Assembly (NCBI GenBank): GCA_905200545.1
Contig: CAJKKQ010000027.1
Location: 1-29,816 of the forward strand
Reading direction: 5' to 3'
DNA: 29,816 bases
Source of the DNA: an uncultured Oscillibacter sp.
GTDB lineage: Bacteria > Bacillota > Clostridia > Oscillospirales > Oscillospiraceae
The notes under the pieces are model-generated. The model ran no database searches. It was not told the origin of the DNA and was given only the letters and a program-made list of their open reading frames with translations. Each line of letters begins with the position of its first letter. The stretch's first letter is position 1. A program made the position numbers and the translations under genes. Positions 9,123 to 15,985 of the stretch are shown here, piece after piece.

Positions 9123-9151
9123 ATTATAGCGGCCCATCGCCCGGGGAACAA
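9123..9151 (-). promoter_or_regulatory. Promoter of the FUSC gene
   Basis: On the minus strand a perfect TATAAT (9128-9123) has TTGTTC (9151-9146) 17 bp upstream. The -35 matches only TTG. Leader to the ATG at 9063 is about 50 nt. Confidence 0.6.
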
Positions 9152-9225
9152 GGGCCGGGAGGGAAAAAGAGAACAAAAGAGCGAAAGCCCCAAGGTCCGG
9201 TGGGCGTGACGGGCAGGGAAAGTGG

Positions 9226-9254
9226 TTTACAAACTTGTCTCCAGACTTTATACT
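9226..9254 (+). promoter_or_regulatory. Promoter of the 9307-12384 operon
   Basis: TTTACA (9226-9231), 17-bp spacer, TATACT (9249-9254), a near-consensus sigma-A promoter. Transcription from about 9261 starts on a small hairpin (GGCTGCC 9263-9269 with GGCAGCC 9275-9281). The position rules out the in-frame TTG at 9235 as the translation start. Confidence 0.75.
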
Positions 9255-9306
9255 GCAAGAGAGGCTGCCTGCTTGGCAGCCCAGTATGGAAAAAAGGGAG
9301 AGAGAT

Positions 9307-9819
9307 ATGAAATCCATGGATCGGTATCTCCGGTTTCTTCTGCCGCTGATCGGCGTGGCTTGTATCGTGGCACCGGGGCATGTGGCGGGTGTGCTGCCGT
9401 ACTTGCTGGGAGGCGCCATGCTGTTTACCGGTTTGCTTCATGGGATTTCCTATCTGCGCGCTCAGGCATTTTTGGAGTCACGGGCCCCGGAGCTGGGACA
9501 AGATGTGATCTTGATCGTGATGGGTGCCGCTTTTTTGTGCGAGGGCAGCGGGGCCGTGGGAATCATGGGGATCACCTGGGGGCTCTTGGGCCTGCGGAAA
9601 GCGGCTGAGACCATCAACGAGGCCCTGCGCCGGGCATACCGGCGGGAGAGTGCCCTGCTGACCGGCGCGGAGGCCTTCTTGCGTGTGATCCTGGCACTGG
9701 CCCTGCTGTTTGAGCCGCTGGAGAAATTTACCCCCCACATCATGCTGCTGGGCCTGGAGCTGGTGCTGGTGAATGTGCGGCTTCCCAAAGAGAAGCCGGA
9801 GACGGCAGAGCACAAGTGA
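9307..9819 (+). CDS. DUF308/HdeD-like small membrane protein
   Basis: 170 residues, mostly hydrophobic, with about five transmembrane helices (roughly 7-22, 25-45, 61-80, 82-95, 115-150) and a charged tail ending KPETAEHK. Pattern and length resemble the HdeD/DUF308 family, whose E. coli member is linked to acid stress; the role here is unknown. ATG 9307 is chosen because GGGAGAGAG lies just upstream and the promoter is downstream of the longer TTG start. ATG 9286 is a weaker alternative. It is the first gene of the operon; its stop codon abuts the ribosome binding site of the next gene. Confidence 0.7.
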   Translation: MKSMDRYLRFLLPLIGVACIVAPGHVAGVLPYLLGGAMLFTGLLHGISYLRAQAFLESRAPELGQDVILIVMGAAFLCEGSGAVGIMGITWGLLGLRKAAETINEALRRAYRRESALLTGAEAFLRVILALALLFEPLEKFTPHIMLLGLELVLVNVRLPKEKPETAEHK

Positions 9820-9831
9820 GGAGGAGACACA

Positions 9832-10662
9832 TTGCCCAATATCATTGAGGTGAAGGATATCACATCACCGCAGCTGGATCTATTTGCTCGGCTGACGGAG
9901 GCGCAGCTGCGCTGCCGGAAGGAACAGGAGAAGGGAATCTTTATTGCCGAGAGTCCCAAGGTCATTGAACGGGCCCTGGACGGCGGTTATGAGCCGGTGG
10001 CCTTGCTGATGGAGCGTAAGCACATTGCGGGGCAGGGCAGCACCATCATTGCCCGCTGCGGCGATGAGATCCCAGTCTATACGGCGCCGCGGGAGGTGCT
10101 GGCAGGTCTCACGGGCTATGAACTGACCCGGGGGGTCCTGTGCGCTATGCGGCGCCCGCCCCTGCCCACTGTAGAGGGATTGTGCGCCGGAGCTCGCCGG
10201 GTGGCGGTGCTGGAGGGAATCGTGGATCCCACCAATGTGGGTGCGGCCTTCCGCTCCGCCGCGGCGCTGGGGATTGACGCGGTGCTGGTGACGCCTACCT
10301 GCTGCGACCCCCTGTACCGGCGGGCGGCGCGGGTGAGTATGGGGACAGTGTTTCAAGTCCCTTGGACCCGTATCGGCGATGCGCCGGAGCAATGGCCCCA
10401 CCCGGGACTGGAGCGGCTGGGGAAGCTGGGGTTCCAAACCGCCGCCATGGCGCTGCGGGAGGATTCCCTCTCCATCGACGATCCCCGCCTCCGGGCGGCG
10501 GACAAACTGGCCATTGTCCTGGGAACAGAGGGGAACGGCCTGGCAGACCACACCATCGCCGGATGCGACTACACCGTGCGGATCCCCATGGCTCACGGGG
10601 TGGATTCACTGAATGTGGCGGCGGCCAGCGCTGTGGCTTTCTGGGAGCTGCGGGCCCGCTGA
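9832..10662 (+). CDS. TrmH/SpoU-family RNA 2'-O-methyltransferase
   Basis: 276-residue SPOUT methyltransferase that methylates a ribose 2'-OH of rRNA or tRNA using SAM. An N-terminal substrate-binding domain (about 20-105) precedes the knotted catalytic domain. Motif 1 is DPTNVGAAFRSAAALG (Arg141), motif 2 VLGTEGNGL (Glu233) and motif 3 IPMAHGVDSLNVAAA (Ser259, Asn261). Start is TTG 9832, supported by GAGGAGGAG 6-7 nt upstream; no closer in-frame ATG exists. It lies 12 nt after the DUF308 gene in the same operon. Target nucleotide cannot be assigned; the architecture resembles B. subtilis YsgA-type rRNA methyltransferases. Confidence 0.9.
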   Translation: MPNIIEVKDITSPQLDLFARLTEAQLRCRKEQEKGIFIAESPKVIERALDGGYEPVALLMERKHIAGQGSTIIARCGDEIPVYTAPREVLAGLTGYELTRGVLCAMRRPPLPTVEGLCAGARRVAVLEGIVDPTNVGAAFRSAAALGIDAVLVTPTCCDPLYRRAARVSMGTVFQVPWTRIGDAPEQWPHPGLERLGKLGFQTAAMALREDSLSIDDPRLRAADKLAIVLGTEGNGLADHTIAGCDYTVRIPMAHGVDSLNVAAASAVAFWELRAR

Positions 10663-10703
10663 GAGCTGAGACTGGATAGAGACGGGAAAGAGGGGTGACG
10701 GTC

Positions 10704-11099
10704 GTGGAATTTCCGGAGCATTATACGTCAGACCTATTGTTTTACTTTGACGGGAAGCCCCGGGAACTGACGCTCTATCAGTGCCTGGAGGCGCGGATGG
10801 AGGAACAGTTTCCTGAGGCCTCCGTTAAGGTGCAGAAGACCCAGATCAGCTTCTACGGGCGGCATCTCTTTGCCGCTGTGTCGCTGCCCCTGCGGCGACG
10901 GAAGGCGTGGCCGGAGCATTGCATCCTGGTGACCTTCGGCCTTTCCCGTCGGCTGGAATCCCCCCGGGTGGCGGTAGCGGTGGAGCCCTATCCCGGCCGC
11001 TGGACGCACCATGTGGTGTTCTCCCGGGAGGAGCAGGCGGATCAGGAACTGATGGACTGGATTGGGGAGGCATTTGCGTTTTCCCAAAGCAAGCGCTGA
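10704..11099 (+). CDS. Conserved small protein, DUF5655-like
   Basis: 131 residues, soluble, no signal peptide. A hydrophobic-aromatic core (LFYFDGKPRELTLYQCLE, FYGRHLFAAVSLP) is followed by VTFGLSRRL, then VAVEPYPGRWTHHVVF and an acidic helix near the end. The pattern resembles DUF5655-type domains, which have no defined biochemical activity; this is from memory of the pattern, not a search. GTG 10704 is preferred because AAAGAGGGG ends 8 nt upstream. The GTG at 10695 overlaps that ribosome binding site. It sits 41 nt downstream of the methyltransferase in the same direction. Confidence 0.65.
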   Translation: MEFPEHYTSDLLFYFDGKPRELTLYQCLEARMEEQFPEASVKVQKTQISFYGRHLFAAVSLPLRRRKAWPEHCILVTFGLSRRLESPRVAVAVEPYPGRWTHHVVFSREEQADQELMDWIGEAFAFSQSKR

Positions 11100-11140
11100 G
11101 TGCGGATCGAAAAACACAGGAAGCGGAAAGGAGTACCCCT

Positions 11141-11374
11141 ATGGCGGAGATCATTGATTTTTCCGGCTATCAGGAAGAGCCGGAGTTGGAGACGATGAAC
11201 CGGGAGCAGTTGAAGGAAGCCCTCCGACAGGTCCGGGAGCGCATCGCCCAGCTGGACGAGGAGGAGCCGTCCGACATGAACAGCGAGGAATACGAGACCT
11301 GGGGCGACGCCCACGAGGAACTGGAAGACCTGGCGGATGAGATCACAGACCGTCTGGAAGAACTGGACGGCTGA
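11141..11374 (+). CDS. Small acidic coiled-coil protein, function unknown
   Basis: 77-residue very acidic protein with two predicted helical stretches (about 18-42 and 48-75) rich in Glu, Asp and Leu in heptad-like spacing, for example EELEDLADEITDRLEEL at the end. No recognised domain. ATG 11141 has AAAGGAG 7 nt upstream. A longer in-frame reading from 10907 has no ribosome binding site and overlaps the previous gene. It is sandwiched in the operon, ending 14 nt before the next start. A protein-binding adaptor is possible but is a guess. Confidence 0.7.
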   Translation: MAEIIDFSGYQEEPELETMNREQLKEALRQVRERIAQLDEEEPSDMNSEEYETWGDAHEELEDLADEITDRLEELDG

Positions 11375-11388
11375 GAAAGGATACGGCT

Positions 11389-12384
11389 ATGGTAGAGGTG
11401 GTATTCGGGGCCAGCGCCCGGGGAAGCCTGCGGGTGGCTCAGCACTATGGGGAGGGTCCCTGGCACAGGTCGGCCTTTGGTGTGGTGGTGGGCAGTACAG
11501 ATGGGCGGCCGGTGTCCAAGCGGGAACTTCGGGAGGCGAAGCGCCGGGCGGAGGAGCGGTCCCGCCGGGAGTGGGAGGAGGCTGTCCCCATGGGCGGCAA
11601 TGCCGGGGACATTTACTGCCTGGACCTGGCCTTGAGTATGGGGGACATCTCCGAGGAGACGCCGGGCCCACTGCGGCAGCAGGCGCTGGAGGCATTGATC
11701 CGGGCTTCTTGGAACGCAGAGGAGGCCCGAAAGCAGACCAAAAAGGAATGGGAGGAAACCCGGGCGGCGCTGGACGATGTTGTCACCCGCTCCGCTGCAG
11801 GAGAGACGGTGCGGGTGTGGTACAGCCAGCAGAGCGATGAGCTCTGCGGCGCGTGCTTCCTGCTGGAACGGCTCCAATCTGCCGGGAGCGCCGGGCCGAT
11901 CTCCCTGGTGGAGCTTCCCCAGTGGGAGGAGCGTCCGGATGGAGTTATGGTTCACCGGCTTGGCTGGGGGGAGGTGAGTCCCGGTGAGTGGGGCCGTCTG
12001 GTGACGGCAGCGCGTACGCCGTCCCCGGCACAGCGGCGCTTTTTCGCCAACTGCTGGCGGGAGCTGCGCAGGAAAAACGCATCGCTGCGAGCGGTGGTCA
12101 ATGGGCAGCTGATGGGTGTGCCTGTGAACTTTTACGACGGGTTCATTGGACAGGAGATCGCAGCGGCGGAGCGGGAGTTCCACCAGGGACAGCTGATCGG
12201 CCGGGTGCTGGGCTATCAGCTGGGCATCGGAGATGCCTGGGTGGCCCTGCGGATGGAGGAGATGCTCCGCAGAGGGCTGCTGGAAGCCGTGACCCAGGCG
12301 CCGCCGGATAGGCCGGCCTATCACCGGATCCTGCGGCGCACGGAGGCTTTTGATCGGCTGTATGCCGGGGAACGGCTCCAATGA
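11389..12384 (+). CDS. DUF1835/DUF3658 domain-containing protein
   Basis: 331-residue soluble protein beginning MVEVVFGASARGSLRVAQ, with LDLALSMGDISE around residue 80. A second part has VRVWYSQQSDELCGACFLLERL, the DUF1835 plus DUF3658 pattern of Firmicutes, and a C-terminal alpha-helical tail. Biochemical function is unknown. Residues about 45-62 are a highly charged KR/E helix. ATG 11389 lies 14 nt after the acidic coiled-coil gene, with GAGAAAGG upstream, so translation is probably coupled. Last gene of the plus operon, followed by a moderate terminator. Confidence 0.75.
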   Translation: MVEVVFGASARGSLRVAQHYGEGPWHRSAFGVVVGSTDGRPVSKRELREAKRRAEERSRREWEEAVPMGGNAGDIYCLDLALSMGDISEETPGPLRQQALEALIRASWNAEEARKQTKKEWEETRAALDDVVTRSAAGETVRVWYSQQSDELCGACFLLERLQSAGSAGPISLVELPQWEERPDGVMVHRLGWGEVSPGEWGRLVTAARTPSPAQRRFFANCWRELRRKNASLRAVVNGQLMGVPVNFYDGFIGQEIAAAEREFHQGQLIGRVLGYQLGIGDAWVALRMEEMLRRGLLEAVTQAPPDRPAYHRILRRTEAFDRLYAGERLQ

Positions 12385-12408
12385 GCCGGAAGAAGGCATG
12401 AGCCAAAC

Positions 12409-12452
12409 AGCGGGACCTGCACCTTTTGGGGATGTGGGGCCCGCTTTGTTTT
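12409..12452 (+). terminator. Probable terminator of the 9307-12384 operon
   Basis: AGCGGG (12409-12414) pairs with CCCGCT (12440-12445), with imperfect inner pairing capped near CCTTTTGG, then TTGTTTT. The stem is irregular, so confidence is moderate. Confidence 0.5.
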
Positions 12453-12471
12453 CCCAATATGCGGAGACGCT

Positions 12472-12506
12472 AAAAAAACCGCACCGGAGATCATGCTCCG
12501 GTGCGG
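12472..12506 (-). terminator. Terminator of the methionine gamma-lyase-like gene
   Basis: Perfect 11-bp GC-rich stem: CCGCACCGGAG (12479-12489) with CTCCGGTGCGG (12496-12506), 6-nt loop. On the minus strand it is followed by a U-run (seven A on the plus strand, 12472-12478), placed right after the gene's stop. Confidence 0.85.
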
Positions 12507-12526
12507 CTACAAAATGCTGTGTGAAG

Positions 12527-13813
12527 TTATTCCGGCAGACGGACAAGACCCGCCTCTACCAGCTTCTGCAAGCTCATGAGGATGCCCAGCTTGGCGTGGT
12601 ACCAGGTGAGACCGCCCTGGAAGTAGACGGCATAGGGGGGGCGGATGGGGCCGTCGGCGGAGAGCTCGATGGAACTGCCCTGGACGAAGGCGCCTGCCGC
12701 CATGATGACATCGGAATCGTAGCCGGGCATGGCCCAGGGCTCCGGTGTCACATAGCTGTCCACCGGGGCGGCGGCCTGGATGCCCCGGCAGAAGGCAACC
12801 ATAGCCTCGGGGCTGCCCAATGTCACCGCCTGGATGATGTCGTGGCGGTCCTCGGCGGCGGTGGGCACGCAAGCAAAGCCAAGCTTTTCATAGACATTGG
12901 CGGCAAACACCGCGCCCTTCAGGGCTCCGGCAGTGACGGTGGGGGAGAGGAACAGACCCTGATAGAAGGCGGGCATGAGGCCCAGGTTGGCGCCTACCTC
13001 CTGGCCCAGGCCCGGGGCGGAGAGTCGGTAGGCGCACCGCTCCACGCATTCCTTGGTGCCGCAGATGTAGCCGCCGATGGGAGCAAGGCCGCCGCCGGGG
13101 TTTTTGATGAGGCTGCCCACCACCATGTCGGCTCCCACATCGGAGGGTTCCATTAACTCCACGAACTCGCCGTAGCAGTTGTCCACCATCACCTTTACGT
13201 CGGGCTTAATACCCTTGCAGAAGGCGATGAGTTCCCCAATCTGGGCTACGGAGAAGGAGGGGCGGGTGGCGTAGCCCTTGGAGCGCTGGATGGTGATGAG
13301 CTTGGTGCGGTCGTTGATCTTTTCCCGGATGGCGTCGTAGTCAAAGGTTCCGTCGGATTTCAGATCCGCCTGGGCGTAGGTGACGCCGTACTCCATCAAG
13401 GAGCACTTGGAAGGACGGATCCCGATGACTTCCTCCAAGGTGTCATAGGGGGCACCCACGGGAGAGAGCAGCTCGTCTCCCGGCAGGAGGTTGGCTGAGA
13501 GCGCCACCGTCAGGGCGTGGGTGCCGCAGGTGATCTGGGGGCGCACCAGGGCGGCCTCCGTATGGAAAACGTCGGCATAGACCCGTTCCAGATTGTCCCG
13601 GCCCTCATCGTCGTAGCCGTAGCCGGTGGTGGCGGCAAAGTGGGTGGCGTTCACCCGGTTTTTCTGCATGGCGTAAATGACCTTGCCCTGGTTGTACTCC
13701 GCCACGGCGTCGATGGCGTCGAACCGCTGCCGCAGATCCCGCAGCACGGCCTCGCCGTATTCATAGACAGCCCGGCTGATGCCCAGCTGCTCATACATCT
13801 TCTGGTTATCCAA
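12527..13813 (-). CDS. Methionine gamma-lyase family PLP enzyme (aluminium-resistance protein type)
   Basis: 428 residues, fold-type I PLP enzyme of the Met_gamma_lyase (YnbB-like) family. Members were annotated as aluminium-resistance proteins; the true substrate is unclear, C-S lyase activity on methionine or a relative being the usual suggestion. Visible hallmarks are CGTHALTVAL, VMVDNCYGEFVE (PLP-pyridine Asp), the probable Schiff-base lysine in SLIKNPGGGLAPIGGY, and RRAAxx-free C-terminal YFQGGLTWYHAKLG. TTG 13813 is preferred as start (AAAGGA about 10 nt upstream). ATG 13798 gives a protein five residues shorter, and upstream extension to 13918 would include the promoter-like sequence. 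A terminator-like hairpin lies in its leader. Confidence 0.82.
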   Translation of the reverse strand: MDNQKMYEQLGISRAVYEYGEAVLRDLRQRFDAIDAVAEYNQGKVIYAMQKNRVNATHFAATTGYGYDDEGRDNLERVYADVFHTEAALVRPQITCGTHALTVALSANLLPGDELLSPVGAPYDTLEEVIGIRPSKCSLMEYGVTYAQADLKSDGTFDYDAIREKINDRTKLITIQRSKGYATRPSFSVAQIGELIAFCKGIKPDVKVMVDNCYGEFVELMEPSDVGADMVVGSLIKNPGGGLAPIGGYICGTKECVERCAYRLSAPGLGQEVGANLGLMPAFYQGLFLSPTVTAGALKGAVFAANVYEKLGFACVPTAAEDRHDIIQAVTLGSPEAMVAFCRGIQAAAPVDSYVTPEPWAMPGYDSDVIMAAGAFVQGSSIELSADGPIRPPYAVYFQGGLTWYHAKLGILMSLQKLVEAGLVRLPE

Positions 13814-13859
13814 ACGTTTCAGATCCTTTGAATGGAATTTGAAAGCGTGTCCGCTCTCA

Positions 13860-13883
13860 TAAAAACAGCCGCCAAAGGCGACT
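13860..13883 (-). promoter_or_regulatory. Terminator-like hairpin in the leader of the PLP enzyme gene
   Basis: Minus strand: AGTCGCC (13883-13877) pairs with GGCGGCT (13873-13867), one T-G pair, loop TTT, then GTTTTT. A TATGAT -10-like hexamer lies just upstream (around 13896-13901). The hairpin falls between promoter and start codon, so it could attenuate transcription. Confidence 0.45.
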
Positions 13884-13916
13884 GAAAGAACTCTATCATA
13901 TTTTAGAAAAAATGGC

Positions 13917-13952
13917 AAGAAAAATCAGGAAATTCTTCGGAATTTCCTGATT
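13917..13952 (-). terminator. Terminator of the DNA-glycosylase operon, UUCG-type loop
   Basis: Perfect 13-bp stem 13923-13935 with 13940-13952. The plus-strand loop is TTCG closed by C-G (CGAA on the minus strand). The minus strand continues into TTTTTCTT. It ends the pentapeptide-repeat transcript immediately upstream of the next gene's promoter region. Confidence 0.8.
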
Positions 13953-13981
13953 CAATGGCTCAATGGGGCATTTGAGAGGCT

Positions 13982-14596
13982 TCAAATCACCTGAATGCCC
14001 AAAATCCGGGCCACTACGGCGGCTTGGGCGGCGGAAATCACGGCGCCCTTGAGCTCTCCGCAGGTTTGGGAGAGAACGAGCCCGTCCAAGGTACAGCCGG
14101 AGAGATCCGTGTCCGCCAGGGGCGTGTGGAAGAAGCTGGCTTCGGTAAGATCCGCGTCATGGAAGAGAGTGCGGGTGATGTGAGCCTCTGCCAGGATGGC
14201 TTCCTGGAGACTGCATCCCGTCAGAGAGGTGCGGTCCCAGGTGGAAGCGGTGAAGTTGGCGTAGCGCAGCAGTGTTCCCTCCAGGGTGCAGTGCTTCAGG
14301 CGGGCTTTGCGGAAATCCCCGCCGTCGGCTTTGCAGCCCGATAGGATTGTGTCCTGCCAGTAGCTGCGGCCAAAGCGGCAGCGCTCAAAGAGGCAGTCCG
14401 TAAACCGGCAGCCATAGAATGCGGCGCAGCTGAGATCGCAGTCTGAAAAGCGGCAGGATTGAAAGAAGGCCTGGCGCAGCTCCAGATTCGAAAGATCCAG
14501 CCCCGCGGCGGTCTGTGCGTGAAATTGAATCTCTGACAAAGGGGTTTCCGCCTGCCGGGTCAGCAGCAGGGCGGCAGCCATGGAATCGCCTGTCAT
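13982..14596 (-). CDS. Pentapeptide-repeat protein
   Basis: 204 residues. From about residue 28 the protein is built of tandem five-residue repeats of the A(D/N)LXX type with frequent Cys and Phe (for example CRFSDCDLSCAAFYGCRF), forming a right-handed quadrilateral beta-helix. A short helical C-terminus (AAQAAVVARILGIQVI) follows. Some relatives (Qnr, MfpA) bind DNA gyrase as DNA mimics, but this one lacks clear Qnr hallmarks and its role is open. ATG 14596 forms an ATGA overlap with the stop of the HAD gene, and AAAGGAG lies 8 nt upstream. The GTG at 14605 overlaps that site. Third gene of the glycosylase operon. Confidence 0.88.
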   Translation of the reverse strand: MTGDSMAAALLLTRQAETPLSEIQFHAQTAAGLDLSNLELRQAFFQSCRFSDCDLSCAAFYGCRFTDCLFERCRFGRSYWQDTILSGCKADGGDFRKARLKHCTLEGTLLRYANFTASTWDRTSLTGCSLQEAILAEAHITRTLFHDADLTEASFFHTPLADTDLSGCTLDGLVLSQTCGELKGAVISAAQAAVVARILGIQVI

Positions 14597-15246
14597 GTGC
14601 GGCACTCCTTTTGGACGGGGAGGTACAAAAGTTCCTCGAAGCTCTTGATGTACACATCGCAGAAGCTGCGCATCTCCCGTTCGTCGGCGGCAAAGAAGCT
14701 GTCGTAAACCCCCACCGTCCGCATCCGGGCCAGCCGGGCTCCCCGGCAGGCGGCAATGCTGTCATCAAACATGGTGCATGTCTCCGGTTCCACGCCGGCG
14801 TCCGCCGCTGCCCGGAGCCAGATCTCCGGCCCTTTTTTCTCCAGCCCCAGGGACTGGGCAAAGGTGATGCGCTCAAAGTACTTGGCAAGATCCAGGTGCT
14901 CCAGCGCCGTATTGCAGTGGACGGGGATGCTGGAGGTCACCACCGCCATGCGGCGCCCTTCCGCCTTGCACTGTTTCAGGTACGCCCGGACGCCGGGCTT
15001 TACCGTTACATGGGCGTAAGCGTCCTTGGCAAGGTCCATCCACTCCGCCATGATCTCCTCGCAGGACTCCGGCAGATGGCAGAACTCCTTGGTGAATTTG
15101 GCAGCCAGGGGGAAGATGGTGTGGGCCACTCCCTGGTAATACTCCTTGGTGTAGGGGAGGCCCCGGCGTTCCAAAAATGTGCGGTCAACCTCTTTCCAGA
15201 CACTGTTGGAGTCGATGAGGGTTCCATCCAGATCGAAAAACAACAA
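14593..15246 (-). CDS. HAD-superfamily hydrolase (phosphatase/phosphoglucomutase-like)
   Basis: 217 residues with all HAD motifs: FFDLDGTL at the N-terminus (nucleophile Asp5, acid/base Asp7), VVTSS (motif II), the Lys of GLEKKGPEIW (motif III) and MFDDSIAAC (motif IV). A helical cap lies between the first two (about 15-85), as in beta-phosphoglucomutase and phosphoglycolate phosphatase. The start is TTG 15246 with AAGGAGG 8 nt upstream, only 3 nt after the glycosylase stop; it ends in an ATGA overlap with the next gene. Substrate is not predictable; cleaning up a damaged nucleotide or sugar phosphate would fit the operon but is inference. Confidence 0.88.
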   Translation of the reverse strand: MLFFDLDGTLIDSNSVWKEVDRTFLERRGLPYTKEYYQGVAHTIFPLAAKFTKEFCHLPESCEEIMAEWMDLAKDAYAHVTVKPGVRAYLKQCKAEGRRMAVVTSSIPVHCNTALEHLDLAKYFERITFAQSLGLEKKGPEIWLRAAADAGVEPETCTMFDDSIAACRGARLARMRTVGVYDSFFAADEREMRSFCDVYIKSFEELLYLPVQKECRT

Positions 15247-15249
15247 GGC

Positions 15250-15873
15250 TTATCCCTCCTTTTCCAGCCAGAAGCGCCAGGGAAACTCCCTGGCCTCTTC
15301 TGCGTAGTCCACCCCGATCCGGGGGCCGCAGCAAATCCGCTCCCGTGCCGGGGCGAGAGCGGGAAGGCCCAGATCCAAGGGGCTCTCGCAGACAAACAGC
15401 GTATCCCCGGTGAGATCCAGCCCATTCTCCGCCCGGGTCAGGGACAGGGCTTGACAGAGTTTCCCCGGCCCGTTGAGAAAGTTCTTTTTCTGATAAGCCG
15501 TCATTGGGTTGCCCGGTGAGCCGAAGCGTGCCCGGCGCATTTCCACTTCCCCCCAAACAGGCTCTCCGCCCCGGATCAGCACCGCCGAGGGTTCTCCCTC
15601 CGGCTCGGTCACCAGATTCAGACAGTGATGCATCCCGTAGATGAGATAGATATACGCGTGACCCGGCGGGCCGAACATGACCTCCGTCCGTTCCGTCCGG
15701 CGGCCGCCGTAGGCGTGGCAGGCTTTGTCGCACCGGCCCACATAGGCTTCCGCCTCGGTGATGCGGCACACCAGTGTGTTTTCCCCCAGACGGCGGACCA
15801 GATATTTGCCCAGCAGAGCCTGGGTGATTTTTACCGTATCGCCCAGGTAGAAATCCCGGGAAAGCCTTGCCAT
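15250..15873 (-). CDS. aag: 3-methyladenine/alkyladenine DNA glycosylase (AAG/MPG family)
   Basis: 207-residue base-excision repair enzyme that removes alkylated purines and related lesions from DNA. The family signature TEAEAYVG..D.ACHAYGG is intact: Glu42 matches the general base, Tyr44 and His53 the base-stacking residues. The second active-site Tyr sits in GHAYIYLIYGMHHCLN. VLIRGGEPV and the NGPGKLCQALSL element are also present. Length is typical. ATG 15873 has GAGGTGA just upstream and a predicted leader of only about 14 nt. It leads an operon with an HAD hydrolase and a pentapeptide-repeat protein. Confidence 0.93.
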   Translation of the reverse strand: MARLSRDFYLGDTVKITQALLGKYLVRRLGENTLVCRITEAEAYVGRCDKACHAYGGRRTERTEVMFGPPGHAYIYLIYGMHHCLNLVTEPEGEPSAVLIRGGEPVWGEVEMRRARFGSPGNPMTAYQKKNFLNGPGKLCQALSLTRAENGLDLTGDTLFVCESPLDLGLPALAPARERICCGPRIGVDYAEEAREFPWRFWLEKEG

Positions 15874-15895
15874 TTCGTCACCTCAGTGCTACAAT
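15867..15895 (+). promoter_or_regulatory. Promoter of the EamA transporter gene, overlapping the divergent one
   Basis: TTGCCA (15867-15872), 17-bp spacer, TACAAT (15890-15895), with TG two bases upstream for an extended -10. The -35 lies across the start codon of the glycosylase gene. Start of transcription about 15902. Confidence 0.75.
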
Positions 15896-15921
15896 AATAG
15901 CTTGTTGTTGCCGTCTGGCAA
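15894..15921 (-). promoter_or_regulatory. Promoter of the glycosylase operon, facing the EamA promoter
   Basis: On the minus strand TTGCCA (15921-15916), 16-bp spacer, TATTAT (15899-15894). Its -10 shares bases 15894-15895 with the plus-strand -10, so RNA polymerase can probably occupy only one of the two at a time. Confidence 0.7.
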
Positions 15922-15936
15922 AGAGGTTCAGACGGC
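15910..15936. repeat. Inverted repeat at the divergent promoters
   Basis: GCCGTCTG (15910-15917) and CAGACGGC (15929-15936) form a perfect 8-bp dyad with an 11-nt centre. It overlaps the minus-strand -35 and lies just inside the plus transcript, so it may be a repressor site or a 5'-UTR hairpin. Confidence 0.5.
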
Positions 15937-15985
15937 GGAAATCTTCCAAAAAGTATACCATGGAACAAAGCAGGGAGCAAGAGTT

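Noticed and set aside
12350..13156. 268-codon plus frame across the end of the DUF3658 gene and opposite the PLP enzyme
   Set aside because: It runs through two terminators and is antisense to a clear enzyme gene.
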